From Shimia sp. (GTDB lineage: Bacteria; Pseudomonadota; Alphaproteobacteria; Rhodobacterales; Rhodobacteraceae): 64,000 bases of DNA. Below, piece by piece: positions 55,636 to 63,434 of this stretch (its first letter is position 1; each line of letters starts with the position of its first letter). Location of the stretch: positions 124,001 through 188,000 of the forward strand of contig NZ_JAKVCW010000003.1 in NCBI RefSeq assembly GCF_022448905.1. The letters are read 5' to 3'. Both the position numbers and the translations under genes were made by a program. Below the pieces are notes generated by a model. The model was not told the DNA's origin and did no database searches. It worked only from the letters and a program-made list of their open reading frames with translations.

Positions 55636-56972
55636 GCGACGAGCAACCTTTCAGCCTTTTGATTGTGGATGATGACAAATCCATGCGCCAGTCGTTGCTG
55701 GCGTTGATGGAAGCCGCAGGATGGCAGGCGGAGGCCGTGCCACGGGCGGATCGTGCGCTCGATAAACTGGGCGAGATACATCCCGATGTGATCCTGTCGG
55801 ACGTACGCATGCCGGGGATGAGCGGGCTGGACCTGTTGGCGCAACTCGATCGCGATTTCGCGCCGCCTTTGGTGCTGATCTCGGCCCATGGAGACATTCC
55901 GATGGCGGTGGAGGCGATGCAGGCGGGGGCCTATAGCTTTGTTGAAAAGCCTTATGAGCCGCGTCGGTTGCTGACCATCCTGACTCATGCGGCGGAGCAA
56001 AGCCGGATGAAGGCCAGCAACGCGCGGCTGAAGGAGCGGCTGTTTGCCCTGTCCGGTTTGGACCGCGTGTTGCTGGGACAAACGGCCGCGGTTGCAGCCC
56101 TGCGCGAAGAGGTACTGGACTTGGCCGGGCTGGATGGCGCCGTCATGGTGCTTGGCGAGACGGGTACCGGCAAGGAGTTGGTGGCGCGGGCTTTACATGA
56201 TCTGAGCACCCGGTCGGATCGACCGTTTTTGGCGGTGAACTGCGCGGCGCTGCATCCGGACAGTTTTGAAGCGGAGATGTTTGGCGTTGCCGGTGGCCCG
56301 GAGGGGCGGTTGCAAGCGGCCTCAGGCGGGACATTGTTTCTCGATGAGGTCAGCAGTTGCCCGCCGGTGGTGCAGGCCAAGCTGTTGCGGGTGATCGAGG
56401 ACCAGCAGGTGTACCCGGTGGGTTCCGGCGTGCCAGTGAAAGTAGACTTGCGGATTGTGTCGGCCACCAATGAGGATGTGGATCAGGCGGTGGCGGATGA
56501 CCGGTTGCGTGCGGATCTGCTGTTTCGCCTGAACACGTTTGTGTTGCTGGTGCCACCTTTGCGACAACGTCGCGATGATCTCTCTCTGCTGGCGGGGCAC
56601 TTCATGGGGGAATACGCCCAGATGCATGAGATGGAAGTGCCAGCGTTAAGCCATGAGGATATGGCAGCGCTTTTGGCGCATGACTGGCCGGGCAATGTGC
56701 GCGAGCTGCGCAACGTCTGCGCCCGGCGGGTGATGGCCGCGCGGCGGGGGGGCGGCTCAATGGCGGCGGCTTTGGCAGGGGATTTGGGCACCGAAGATGT
56801 GCCAGACACCTTGCGCGAGGCGGTGGCGGCTTTTGAGCGGGAGCTGATCGGCAAGGCGATCAAGGCGCATCAAGGCCGAATGGATGCGGCGGCGGCGGCG
56901 TTGGGGATTGGCCGGCGGACGCTCAACGAGAAGATTGTGAAGCTGGGGCTGAACAAAGACGCGCTTTTGTAG
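55632..56972 (+). CDS. dctD: DctD-like response regulator lacking the GAFTGA loop
   Basis: 446 aa, NtrC-type architecture: receiver domain with D57 in LSDVRMPG (plus K106), AAA+ domain with Walker A GETGTGKE and Walker B GGTLFLDEV, and a C-terminal Fis helix-turn-helix (MDAAAAALGIGRRTLNEKIVKLGL). Between Walker A and B the normal ELFGHxxGAFTGAxxxRxGxxE is reduced to MFGVAGGPEGR (residues 216-226); the GAFTGA sigma-54 contact is deleted. Rhodobacter capsulatus NtrC has a similar loss and works with sigma-70. So this protein probably also controls transcription without sigma-54. Confidence 0.9.
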   Translation: MSDEQPFSLLIVDDDKSMRQSLLALMEAAGWQAEAVPRADRALDKLGEIHPDVILSDVRMPGMSGLDLLAQLDRDFAPPLVLISAHGDIPMAVEAMQAGAYSFVEKPYEPRRLLTILTHAAEQSRMKASNARLKERLFALSGLDRVLLGQTAAVAALREEVLDLAGLDGAVMVLGETGTGKELVARALHDLSTRSDRPFLAVNCAALHPDSFEAEMFGVAGGPEGRLQAASGGTLFLDEVSSCPPVVQAKLLRVIEDQQVYPVGSGVPVKVDLRIVSATNEDVDQAVADDRLRADLLFRLNTFVLLVPPLRQRRDDLSLLAGHFMGEYAQMHEMEVPALSHEDMAALLAHDWPGNVRELRNVCARRVMAARRGGGSMAAALAGDLGTEDVPDTLREAVAAFERELIGKAIKAHQGRMDAAAAALGIGRRTLNEKIVKLGLNKDALL

Positions 56973-57095
56973 CGCATAGCTCAGCCCTGCGGAAATCCGC
57001 AGGGCAGGGGCGTTGGCCTACGCAAATTCTCTCATTGGCATTTGACGCGCCTTTGCGGCATGCTCCCCACAGAAAAACGCAAATGGGAGGAAATC

Positions 57096-58106
57096 ATGCG
57101 TAAGATTTTGAGCCGGACGGCTGTGGCTGCTCTGTCGATGGCCTTTGTCACCGAAGCGATGGCAACCGAGTGGAATGTGTCCCTCTGGGGCAAGCGCCGC
57201 GCGTTTACCGAGCATGTTGAGAAGCTGGCGGAGCTGGTATCCGAGAAAACCGGCGGCGAGTTCACCCTGAACATCAGCTATGGTGGCCTGTCCAAGAACC
57301 GCGAAAACCTCGATGGCATCTCCATCGGCGCGTTTGAAATGGCGCAGTTTTGTGCCGGCTATCACCGCGACAAGAACCCATCCATCACCGTGCTGGAACT
57401 GCCGTTTTTGGGCGTGAGCTCGCTGGAGCAGGAAATCGACCTGTCCATGGCGGTCTATCAGCACCCTGCGGTTGTGGAAGACCTGGCTCGCTGGGACGCA
57501 ACTCTGCTGATGCCGTCGCCGCTGCCACAGTACAACCTCGTGGGCATGGGCGATGCGCCAGCCAAACTGGATGATTTTGCAGGTCTGAGCGTGCGCGCCA
57601 CCGGCGGTATCGGCAAAGCCATGGAAACCGTGGGCGCTGTGCCAACCTCCATGTCTGCGACCGAAGTGCGTCAGGCAATGGACAGCGGCGTTGTAAAAGC
57701 GGTGGCCTTCGCGCCGCACGCGCATATGTCCTATGGCACCATCGAAAACGCCACCTGGTGGACCACCAACCTGAACCCGGGCACCGTGAACTGCCCGGTA
57801 GTGGTGAACACCGAAGCGCTGAACAGCCTGTCTGACGCGCACCGTGAGGCGCTGTTGGGCTCTGTGGAAGAGTCTCTGGATCACTATGTGACCACCTACA
57901 ACGGCAAGACCATGGACGCCTGGGGCCCAGCTCTGGATGAGCGCGGCATCACCAAAGTCTCCTTCACCGACGAAGAGATTGCGGCGTTCAAAGAAGCAGC
58001 GGCAGCCCCAGCCGCCAAAGCCTGGATCGAAGAGAACACCGCGCGCGGCCTGCCTGCGCAGGAGCTTTACGACATGGTTACAGGCATGATCGCAAACGGC
58101 AGCTAA
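57096..58106 (+). CDS. dctP: TRAP transporter binding protein
   Basis: 336 aa with signal peptide (RKILSRTAVAALSMAFVTEAMA). LWGKRRAFTEHVEKLAELVSEKTGGEFTLNISYGG is typical of C4-dicarboxylate-type TRAP binding proteins, as is LSVRATGGIGKAMETVGAVPTSMSATEV (the arginine that binds the carboxylate is in VRATGG). Ligand by family is an organic acid. GGGAGGAAATC precedes the ATG. It is followed by dctQM and preceded by dctBD, which probably regulate it. Confidence 0.93.
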   Translation: MRKILSRTAVAALSMAFVTEAMATEWNVSLWGKRRAFTEHVEKLAELVSEKTGGEFTLNISYGGLSKNRENLDGISIGAFEMAQFCAGYHRDKNPSITVLELPFLGVSSLEQEIDLSMAVYQHPAVVEDLARWDATLLMPSPLPQYNLVGMGDAPAKLDDFAGLSVRATGGIGKAMETVGAVPTSMSATEVRQAMDSGVVKAVAFAPHAHMSYGTIENATWWTTNLNPGTVNCPVVVNTEALNSLSDAHREALLGSVEESLDHYVTTYNGKTMDAWGPALDERGITKVSFTDEEIAAFKEAAAAPAAKAWIEENTARGLPAQELYDMVTGMIANGS

Positions 58107-58120
58107 GCTGTCCGGTAGGC

Positions 58121-58157
58121 GGGGGCGCTGCCCCCGTCTCACACCAATTTGGTGTGA
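58121..58157. terminator. hairpins after dctP
   Basis: GGGGGC-GCT-GCCCCC (58121-58135) and the palindrome TCACACCAATTTGGTGTGA (58139-58157). Without T-runs they may stabilise the dctP end or weaken read-through to dctQM. Confidence 0.6.
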
Positions 58158-58160
58158 AAC

Positions 58161-58233
58161 TCCCCCGGGATATTTTGCGAATGAGAAGCGGTATGTACCT
58201 ACATGTCTTGTTTCTCATTCTCACAATATCCCG
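58161..58233. repeat. inverted pair of TCTCATTC/AATATCC repeats (copies 3 and 4)
   Basis: CCGGGATATTTTGCGAATGAGAA at 58165-58187 faces TTCTCATTCTCACAATATCC at 58212-58231 with CGG after it. The arms match at 21 of 23 positions with a 24-base loop. Copies 1 and 2 resemble a single arm. The element lies between dctP and dctQ. Confidence 0.75.
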
Positions 58234-58323
58234 GAGCGCGAGGCAGCGCCTCGCCTAGGGCGCATCACAAGATGCGCAAACCCTGTGCGCCGCAGGCGCG
58301 CCTCATGACAAGCGGGAGGTTTT

Positions 58324-58956
58324 ATGGCCAGCGCAACTTCGGTGCTGACGGACAACAGCACCCTCAGCAAAATTGACACGCAGTTCTACAAACTCGAAAA
58401 AGCCTTAGCTTTGGTGAGCGGACTGGCGGTGTTCTCTCTGATGCTCATGGCGGTGTTTTCCGTCGCAGGGCGAAATTTCTTCAACTCGCCTCTGCCGGGC
58501 TATGTGGACTGGATCGAGCAGGCGATGCCGCTGATTGCCTTTATGGGCGCGTCTTATGTGATGCGCGACGGTGGGCATATTCGCATGGACATCCTTGTGG
58601 GCCAGCTCAAAGGCCGTGTACTTTACTTGGTGGAGTTCATCACCACCAGCGCGGTTCTGTTCCTAATGGTGCTGCTGGTTTGGGGCACTTGGGCGCATTT
58701 TGATCGCAGTTTTGACTTTGGATCGCCGATGTGGAGCCGGGACAGCTCGATGGACATTGCTTTGCCTCTGTGGCCTGCCAAGCTTTTGGCACCGGTGGCC
58801 TTCTCGGTGCTCTGTGTGCGGCTGGTGTTGCAGCTTTGTGCTTTTGCCAAAGCCTTTGTGACCAATGCCACCACGCCGGTGGCGGTGCCTTTGGTGATTG
58901 ATGCGGCCACGCAGGCGGCGATGGAAGCGGAGCATGTCTCCGGCCATGATTCCTAG
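58324..58956 (+). CDS. dctQ: TRAP transporter small permease
   Basis: 210 aa with four membrane helices; FSLMLMAVFSVAGRNFFNSPLPGYVDWIEQAMPLIAFMGASYVMRDGGHIRMD is the diagnostic DctQ stretch (R and D in the loop). It partners DctM. GGGAGG is six bases before the ATG. It lies 217 bases after dctP, with repeats between. Confidence 0.93.
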   Translation: MASATSVLTDNSTLSKIDTQFYKLEKALALVSGLAVFSLMLMAVFSVAGRNFFNSPLPGYVDWIEQAMPLIAFMGASYVMRDGGHIRMDILVGQLKGRVLYLVEFITTSAVLFLMVLLVWGTWAHFDRSFDFGSPMWSRDSSMDIALPLWPAKLLAPVAFSVLCVRLVLQLCAFAKAFVTNATTPVAVPLVIDAATQAAMEAEHVSGHDS

Positions 58957-58970
58957 GAAAGAACAAGAAC

Positions 58971-60371
58971 ATGGAACCGATTGATATTGGGTTGGTGGTC
59001 TCCGGCGGATTGCTGGTGATGGTTGTGTTGGGCATGCGGGTGGCGTTTGCGGCCGGTTTGGCCGGGATGATTGGTCTCATCTGGATTTTCTGGGCCAAGT
59101 TTGGCTACGCGCCCGAGCGGTTTGGCAAGGCGCTGACCGTGGCGGTCAAAACTGCCGGGCAGGTGCCGCATTCCAAAGTGTCGAGCCAGGCATTGAGCCT
59201 GATCCCGACGTTTATCTTGATTGGCTATCTGGCGTATTACGCTGGGCTGACCAAGGCACTGTTTGAGGCGGCCAAACGCTGGCTGGCCTGGGTACCGGGT
59301 GGCTTGGCGGTGTCCACGGTGTTTGCTACCGCGGGTTTTGCGGCGGTGTCTGGTGCATCTGTGGCAACCTCGGCGGTGTTTGCGCGGATTGCGATCCCGG
59401 AGATGCTGGCGATTGGCTATGACAAACGTTTTGCAGCGGGCGTTGTGGCGGCTGGCGGCACTCTAGCGTCCTTGATCCCGCCGTCGGCGATCCTGGTGAT
59501 CTATGCCATCATCGTGGAGCAGGACGTGGGTAAGCTCTTGCTCGCGGGCTTTATCCCGGGGGCGTTTTCGGCGGTGATTTATGGCCTGCTGATCATCGGC
59601 ATGGCGATGACCATCAAAGGCTTTGGCCCGCCCGTGTCTGGCTTTACCTGGAAAGAGCGTTTCACCGCACTACCACCGGCCTTGCCGATTGTGTTTGTGG
59701 TCGTGACCATCATCTTTTTTGTCTACAACCCGTTTGGCGGCGATGCCTGGGGCACGCCAACTGAGGGTGGGGCGATTGGGGCTTTTGTGGTCTTCCTGAT
59801 GGCGCTCTATCGCGGCATGCGCTGGTCTGAGCTCAAGGATGCGCTGCTGGAAACCGCGAAGCTGTCGGTGATGATTTTCACCATCATCTGGGGCGTGTTG
59901 ATCTACGTGCGCTTCCTGGGCTTTGCGGACCTGCCAAGCGCGTTCTCGGATTGGATCACCTCGTTGACCATGTCACCTATGCTGATCCTGATCTGTATCC
60001 TGCTGGCCTATGCGGTGCTGGGGATGTTTATGGATGCGATTGGCATGCTGCTTTTGACCCTGCCGGTGGTCTATCCGGCGGTGATGGCACTGAATGGCGG
60101 TGAGTTTGTCTCCGCAGCCGACAGCACCTTTGGCATGAGCGGGCCGATGTGCGCGATCTGGTTTGGGATCCTGGTGGTGAAGATGGCGGAGTTCTGTCTG
60201 ATCACGCCGCCGATTGGCCTGAACTGTTTTGTTGTGGCCGGTGTGCGCGATGATCTGAGCGTTCAGGACGTGTTCACAGGTGTAACGCCGTTCTTCATCG
60301 CCGATGCCATCACCATCGCGCTGCTGGTGGCCTTCCCGGCGATTGTGCTCTGGTTGCCAAGTCTGGCATAA
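58971..60371 (+). CDS. dctM: TRAP transporter large permease
   Basis: 466 aa, about 12 membrane helices. GGTLASLIPPSAILVIYAIIVEQDVGKLLLAGFIPG is the typical substrate/Na+-site loop, and LGMFMDAIGMLLLTLPVVYP the second one. TRAP permeases use the Na+ gradient. It begins 14 bases after dctQ. Together with DctP it should import an organic acid. Confidence 0.95.
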   Translation: MEPIDIGLVVSGGLLVMVVLGMRVAFAAGLAGMIGLIWIFWAKFGYAPERFGKALTVAVKTAGQVPHSKVSSQALSLIPTFILIGYLAYYAGLTKALFEAAKRWLAWVPGGLAVSTVFATAGFAAVSGASVATSAVFARIAIPEMLAIGYDKRFAAGVVAAGGTLASLIPPSAILVIYAIIVEQDVGKLLLAGFIPGAFSAVIYGLLIIGMAMTIKGFGPPVSGFTWKERFTALPPALPIVFVVVTIIFFVYNPFGGDAWGTPTEGGAIGAFVVFLMALYRGMRWSELKDALLETAKLSVMIFTIIWGVLIYVRFLGFADLPSAFSDWITSLTMSPMLILICILLAYAVLGMFMDAIGMLLLTLPVVYPAVMALNGGEFVSAADSTFGMSGPMCAIWFGILVVKMAEFCLITPPIGLNCFVVAGVRDDLSVQDVFTGVTPFFIADAITIALLVAFPAIVLWLPSLA

Positions 60372-60392
60372 ACAAAAGCCTGTCGGCCCTGC

Positions 60393-60824
60393 TTAGGAAG
60401 CGGGGCCGATTGGTGTGTCTTCGGGCTTGATGCCCATCAGCTTGGAAATCTCCAACAAGCTGGCGTCCTCAGCCGGGACGTGTTTACCATCCGCCTCAAT
60501 CACATCAACCATCTTTTGCGCCACTTCCAAGCGGTGCGGGTAGTCTACGTTTTCGCGGATCAGCAGTGCGAAATCCGGTGTGCCAGGGGCGTTGTGCTCC
60601 AGTTTCTCGCAGGTGGCACGCAGTTTGGCGGCCTCAATCGGATTGAGGTCAAAGGTGGTGGCGAGAATGCGGTCAATCTCGCTGATTTCCAGCGCGTGGT
60701 AGTTGTCATCGGATTTGGCAACCCGCACCAAGAGCGCGCCAAGGGCGAGCTTTTCATCCGGTTCTGGCAGAGGATCGGCGTCGGTTTTGCCGCGCAGGCG
60801 GTCGAGCAGGTGGTCCCAGATCAT
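60393..60824 (-). CDS. TerB-like protein, copy 2
   Basis: 143 aa, same fold as the copy at 53290 (LALGALLVRVAKSDDNYHALEISEIDRIL, MVDVIEADGKHVPAEDASLLEISKLMGI). It overlaps the DUF1330 gene by ATGA and is likely co-expressed with it. Function not known. Confidence 0.8.
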   Translation of the reverse strand: MIWDHLLDRLRGKTDADPLPEPDEKLALGALLVRVAKSDDNYHALEISEIDRILATTFDLNPIEAAKLRATCEKLEHNAPGTPDFALLIRENVDYPHRLEVAQKMVDVIEADGKHVPAEDASLLEISKLMGIKPEDTPIGPAS

Positions 60825-61114
60825 GGATCGTAGCCCTCGATAATGACGATGTCGCCGGTGCTGACTGGATCACGCAGGGCTTTGGCGGCTTGGTAATCGG
60901 CGCTTTTGTAGCAATCGAGGGCGGCCTGGTAAGTTGGGAACTCGATGACCACATTGCGGCTGCGGGCGCTGCCTTCAGGGTTTTCGAATTGCCCGCCGCG
61001 GATCAGGAACTTGGCGCCGAAATCCGCAAACGGTTTGGCGTTGGCCTGTACGTATTTTTGATAGCCGTCGATGTCGTCCACGTCGACGCGACCGATCCAG
61101 TAGCCTTTGGCCAT
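60821..61114 (-). CDS. DUF1330 protein
   Basis: 97 aa with an alpha-beta barrel pattern: KGYWIGRVDVDDIDGYQKYVQANAKPFADFGAKFLIRGGQ and VVIEFPTYQAALDCYKSADYQAAKALR. DUF1330 belongs to the dimeric ferredoxin-like barrels; no reaction is established. GGGAGG precedes the ATG at 61114. Longer readings from 61321 are Arg/Pro-rich and rejected. Confidence 0.88.
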   Translation of the reverse strand: MAKGYWIGRVDVDDIDGYQKYVQANAKPFADFGAKFLIRGGQFENPEGSARSRNVVIEFPTYQAALDCYKSADYQAAKALRDPVSTGDIVIIEGYDP

Positions 61115-61181
61115 TCTGGCCTCCCTTGTTGGTTTTGTTGTCCTGCAAGGTGCCAAGCGGGGGGCGTGTTGGCAAGCGGTG

Positions 61182-62099
61182 TCAGGTCGGTTTTTTGCGG
61201 CGGAGTCGCGCGAGGAGGCGACCGTCCAGCACGATGAGACCAAGGGTGAGCAGGGCAAAGCCTGCAAAGGCGCGCGGGGGAAGCGCTTCGTTGAGGAAGG
61301 CGGTGCCCAGTAGGATGGCAAAAGGCGGGATCAGCAGTGTGACCACCAGCAGATTGCCGGAACCCGCAGCGGCGAGGACGCGGTAGTAGAGCAGGTAGGC
61401 GGCGGCGGTGCCGAGGATGGCGGCATAGGCTATGGCGGCCCATGTGGGAGCGGACAGGTTGAGTGTGAAAGGCGCCTCGGTGACATGGGCCAAGGGCAGG
61501 GCCAGAAGGGTTGTGCAGGTAAGCATGCCCGCGGAGGCGACCAATGGAGAGCAGCCGGCGAGATGTTTGCGGGCCCAAACGCCAGCGAACCCGTATGACA
61601 GCGTGGCGAGTAGGGCGGCGATTTGGGCGAGGGAACGCGGGTCCAGTGCCGTTAGATGGCTGAGGCCGATGGCGGTGGCGACACCGCTAAAGCCAAGGCC
61701 AATGCCGAGCGTTTTGGCCAGCGTGAGGCGCTCGTCGGGCAGGAAAAGCCCGGCGAGCAACACGCCCCAGAACGCCGTGGCGGCGTTGAAAATCGAGGCG
61801 AGACCGCTTTCGATGGTGAGTTGGGCAAAGTTGAGCAGGCCGAAGGGGATCAGGTTGTTGAGCAGGCCCATCACCAGAAATGCGCCCCAGAGACGCGGAC
61901 TGCGCGGGAGAGGGGTTTGGGTTGCAAAAATCACCAGCCACAGCAGGAGCGCCGCCCAGAGGGTTCTGTGGGCGACCAGTGTGAGGGGGCCGATCTCATC
62001 AAGCGCAATGCGGTTGGCAAAGAAGACCGCGCCCCAGAGGACAGCCAGCAGGAAGAGTTCGGCCCAGACGCTGGGCGAGAGGTGTTTTTGTGTGCTCAT
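61182..62099 (-). CDS. EamA/RhaT-family DMT transporter
   Basis: 305 aa with ten membrane helices in two EamA repeats (AELFLLAVLWGAVFFANRIAL; GLNNLIPF-type; AYAAILGTAAAYLLYYRVL). Metabolite exporter, substrate unknown. The final residues are basic (LRRKKPT). It stands alone, with a 67-base gap to the DUF1330 gene. Confidence 0.88.
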   Translation of the reverse strand: MSTQKHLSPSVWAELFLLAVLWGAVFFANRIALDEIGPLTLVAHRTLWAALLLWLVIFATQTPLPRSPRLWGAFLVMGLLNNLIPFGLLNFAQLTIESGLASIFNAATAFWGVLLAGLFLPDERLTLAKTLGIGLGFSGVATAIGLSHLTALDPRSLAQIAALLATLSYGFAGVWARKHLAGCSPLVASAGMLTCTTLLALPLAHVTEAPFTLNLSAPTWAAIAYAAILGTAAAYLLYYRVLAAAGSGNLLVVTLLIPPFAILLGTAFLNEALPPRAFAGFALLTLGLIVLDGRLLARLRRKKPT

Positions 62100-62149
62100 G
62101 AGGAGGGTTTAGTGGTTTGCGCAGTGGCACTCACTCCGAAACCTGCGCA

Positions 62150-62181
62150 AAAGAAAAGCCCCGCCAAAGGGGCGGGGCTTT
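62150..62181 (-). terminator. terminator of the fadL-like gene
   Basis: AAAGCCCCGCC pairs exactly with GGCGGGGCTTT around five bases; TTTTCTTTT follows on the minus strand. Confidence 0.93.
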
Positions 62182-62202
62182 AGAGAATTGGTTTGCGCTC
62201 AC

Positions 62203-63327
62203 TTAGAAGCGGTAGCCGATGCGGATACCTGCGCCCCATGCAGAGTTGTCGTTGAAGTCGAGTGTGCCAATATTTGTTCCTGTTGCCGGGTTAGCAACGT
62301 TTACACTTTGATCACCAGGCATTGCATAAGTGAGGCCTCCGGAAATGGAAAGCTGCTCATTTACTTGATAGGTCGCGCCTAGGCCGATGCTTGTCGAACC
62401 CGTTGTTGGGGCCAGGGCCGTGGTGGATGGGCGAGAGCCTGGTTCTTCAAAGCCAAGTTGAAGCGCCAAAGACAGTTTGTCGTTGATACGCTGCCCAACA
62501 CCTATGGTGTAGGAGATTGTATCGTCGTCGAAGTTCACCCAGTTTCCGTCGGTTGTGTCCAAGGCGAAGCCGCCCCAACCTGCCCAGCGAATGGAGCCGA
62601 AAACCAGAGTATTGGCGGCAACGCCGGTTTGAAAGTCAAGGTTAACGCTTTCTGGAAAGTCTACGGAGAACGTCCGAGGGTCAAAATCCGTTGGGGAAGT
62701 TGGTGCTGCACGTTGACCTGTAAAGTCCGAAGAGATTGCAGAGGCATAGGTCAGAGCAACGCGGAGTGCAATTTCCGGCTTCTCATAAGCCACACCCACA
62801 ACGCCGCCAAAGTCATAGTCGCTGTCTGCGCGCAAAATACCATTTCCGGACTGGATAACACCATCCACTTTAAGGGCGCGTGCACCGCCATGTACGCTGA
62901 ATCCGTTACCAAGATCGTATTGCAACAAGAGGGTCAAAGCGTCGCTGTTGATTTCTGCCGTGCCATCGTAGGGTAATGGGCCTTCGGTCGCCGAGAATGG
63001 TCCGTCAGTGTAGAGGACGTGAGCACCAAATGGTTGATCATAGATCAGAGCGACATCTAGTTTTTCTGTCGCTTCGTATTTGAAGCCAAAACCTGCTGAG
63101 TTATAGGACTGCGCGACGTTGCTGGCGTCGGTGAACAGCCCAGGCGCAATTGGATTTGCTTCGCCGTTCACCTTTGGCTTTGCATAGGAATAGGTGAACT
63201 GAAGGAAGTTGCCTTCCTCAAAGAGGATGTTGACCCCTTGGCCGGAGCGGTCGATACCGCCGGCGAAAGACGTGCTAGCGACCAGTGTCAGTGCGGTCGC
63301 TACCCAAAGCGCTTTTTTCATCTTCAT
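62203..63327 (-). CDS. FadL/OmpP1-family outer-membrane transporter
   Basis: 374 aa with signal peptide (KKALWVATALTLVASTSFA). The repeated amphipathic strands and GIDRSGQGVNILFEEGN at the start, with final GAGIRIGYRF, fit a FadL-type barrel that takes up hydrophobic compounds such as fatty acids or aromatics. The final F is the usual barrel-assembly signal. Start ATG 63327 or 63321; the first gives a longer basic N-terminus. Confidence 0.85.
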   Translation of the reverse strand: MKMKKALWVATALTLVASTSFAGGIDRSGQGVNILFEEGNFLQFTYSYAKPKVNGEANPIAPGLFTDASNVAQSYNSAGFGFKYEATEKLDVALIYDQPFGAHVLYTDGPFSATEGPLPYDGTAEINSDALTLLLQYDLGNGFSVHGGARALKVDGVIQSGNGILRADSDYDFGGVVGVAYEKPEIALRVALTYASAISSDFTGQRAAPTSPTDFDPRTFSVDFPESVNLDFQTGVAANTLVFGSIRWAGWGGFALDTTDGNWVNFDDDTISYTIGVGQRINDKLSLALQLGFEEPGSRPSTTALAPTTGSTSIGLGATYQVNEQLSISGGLTYAMPGDQSVNVANPATGTNIGTLDFNDNSAWGAGIRIGYRF

Positions 63328-63434
63328 ATGTCCCGTGTTTTTTTGAGTGTTATTTTATTTGTCCGCCACAGGCTATTCGGGCAACTTTGTTTAAGTCAAC
63401 GTTAAGGTAAGGTGCCATTTGCCATGACTTTGCG

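Noticed and set aside
57036..57056. Possible sigma-54 promoter before dctP (TTGGCA ... TTTGC)
   Set aside because: The GG-to-GC distance is 18 bases rather than 12, so it does not fit -24/-12 geometry.
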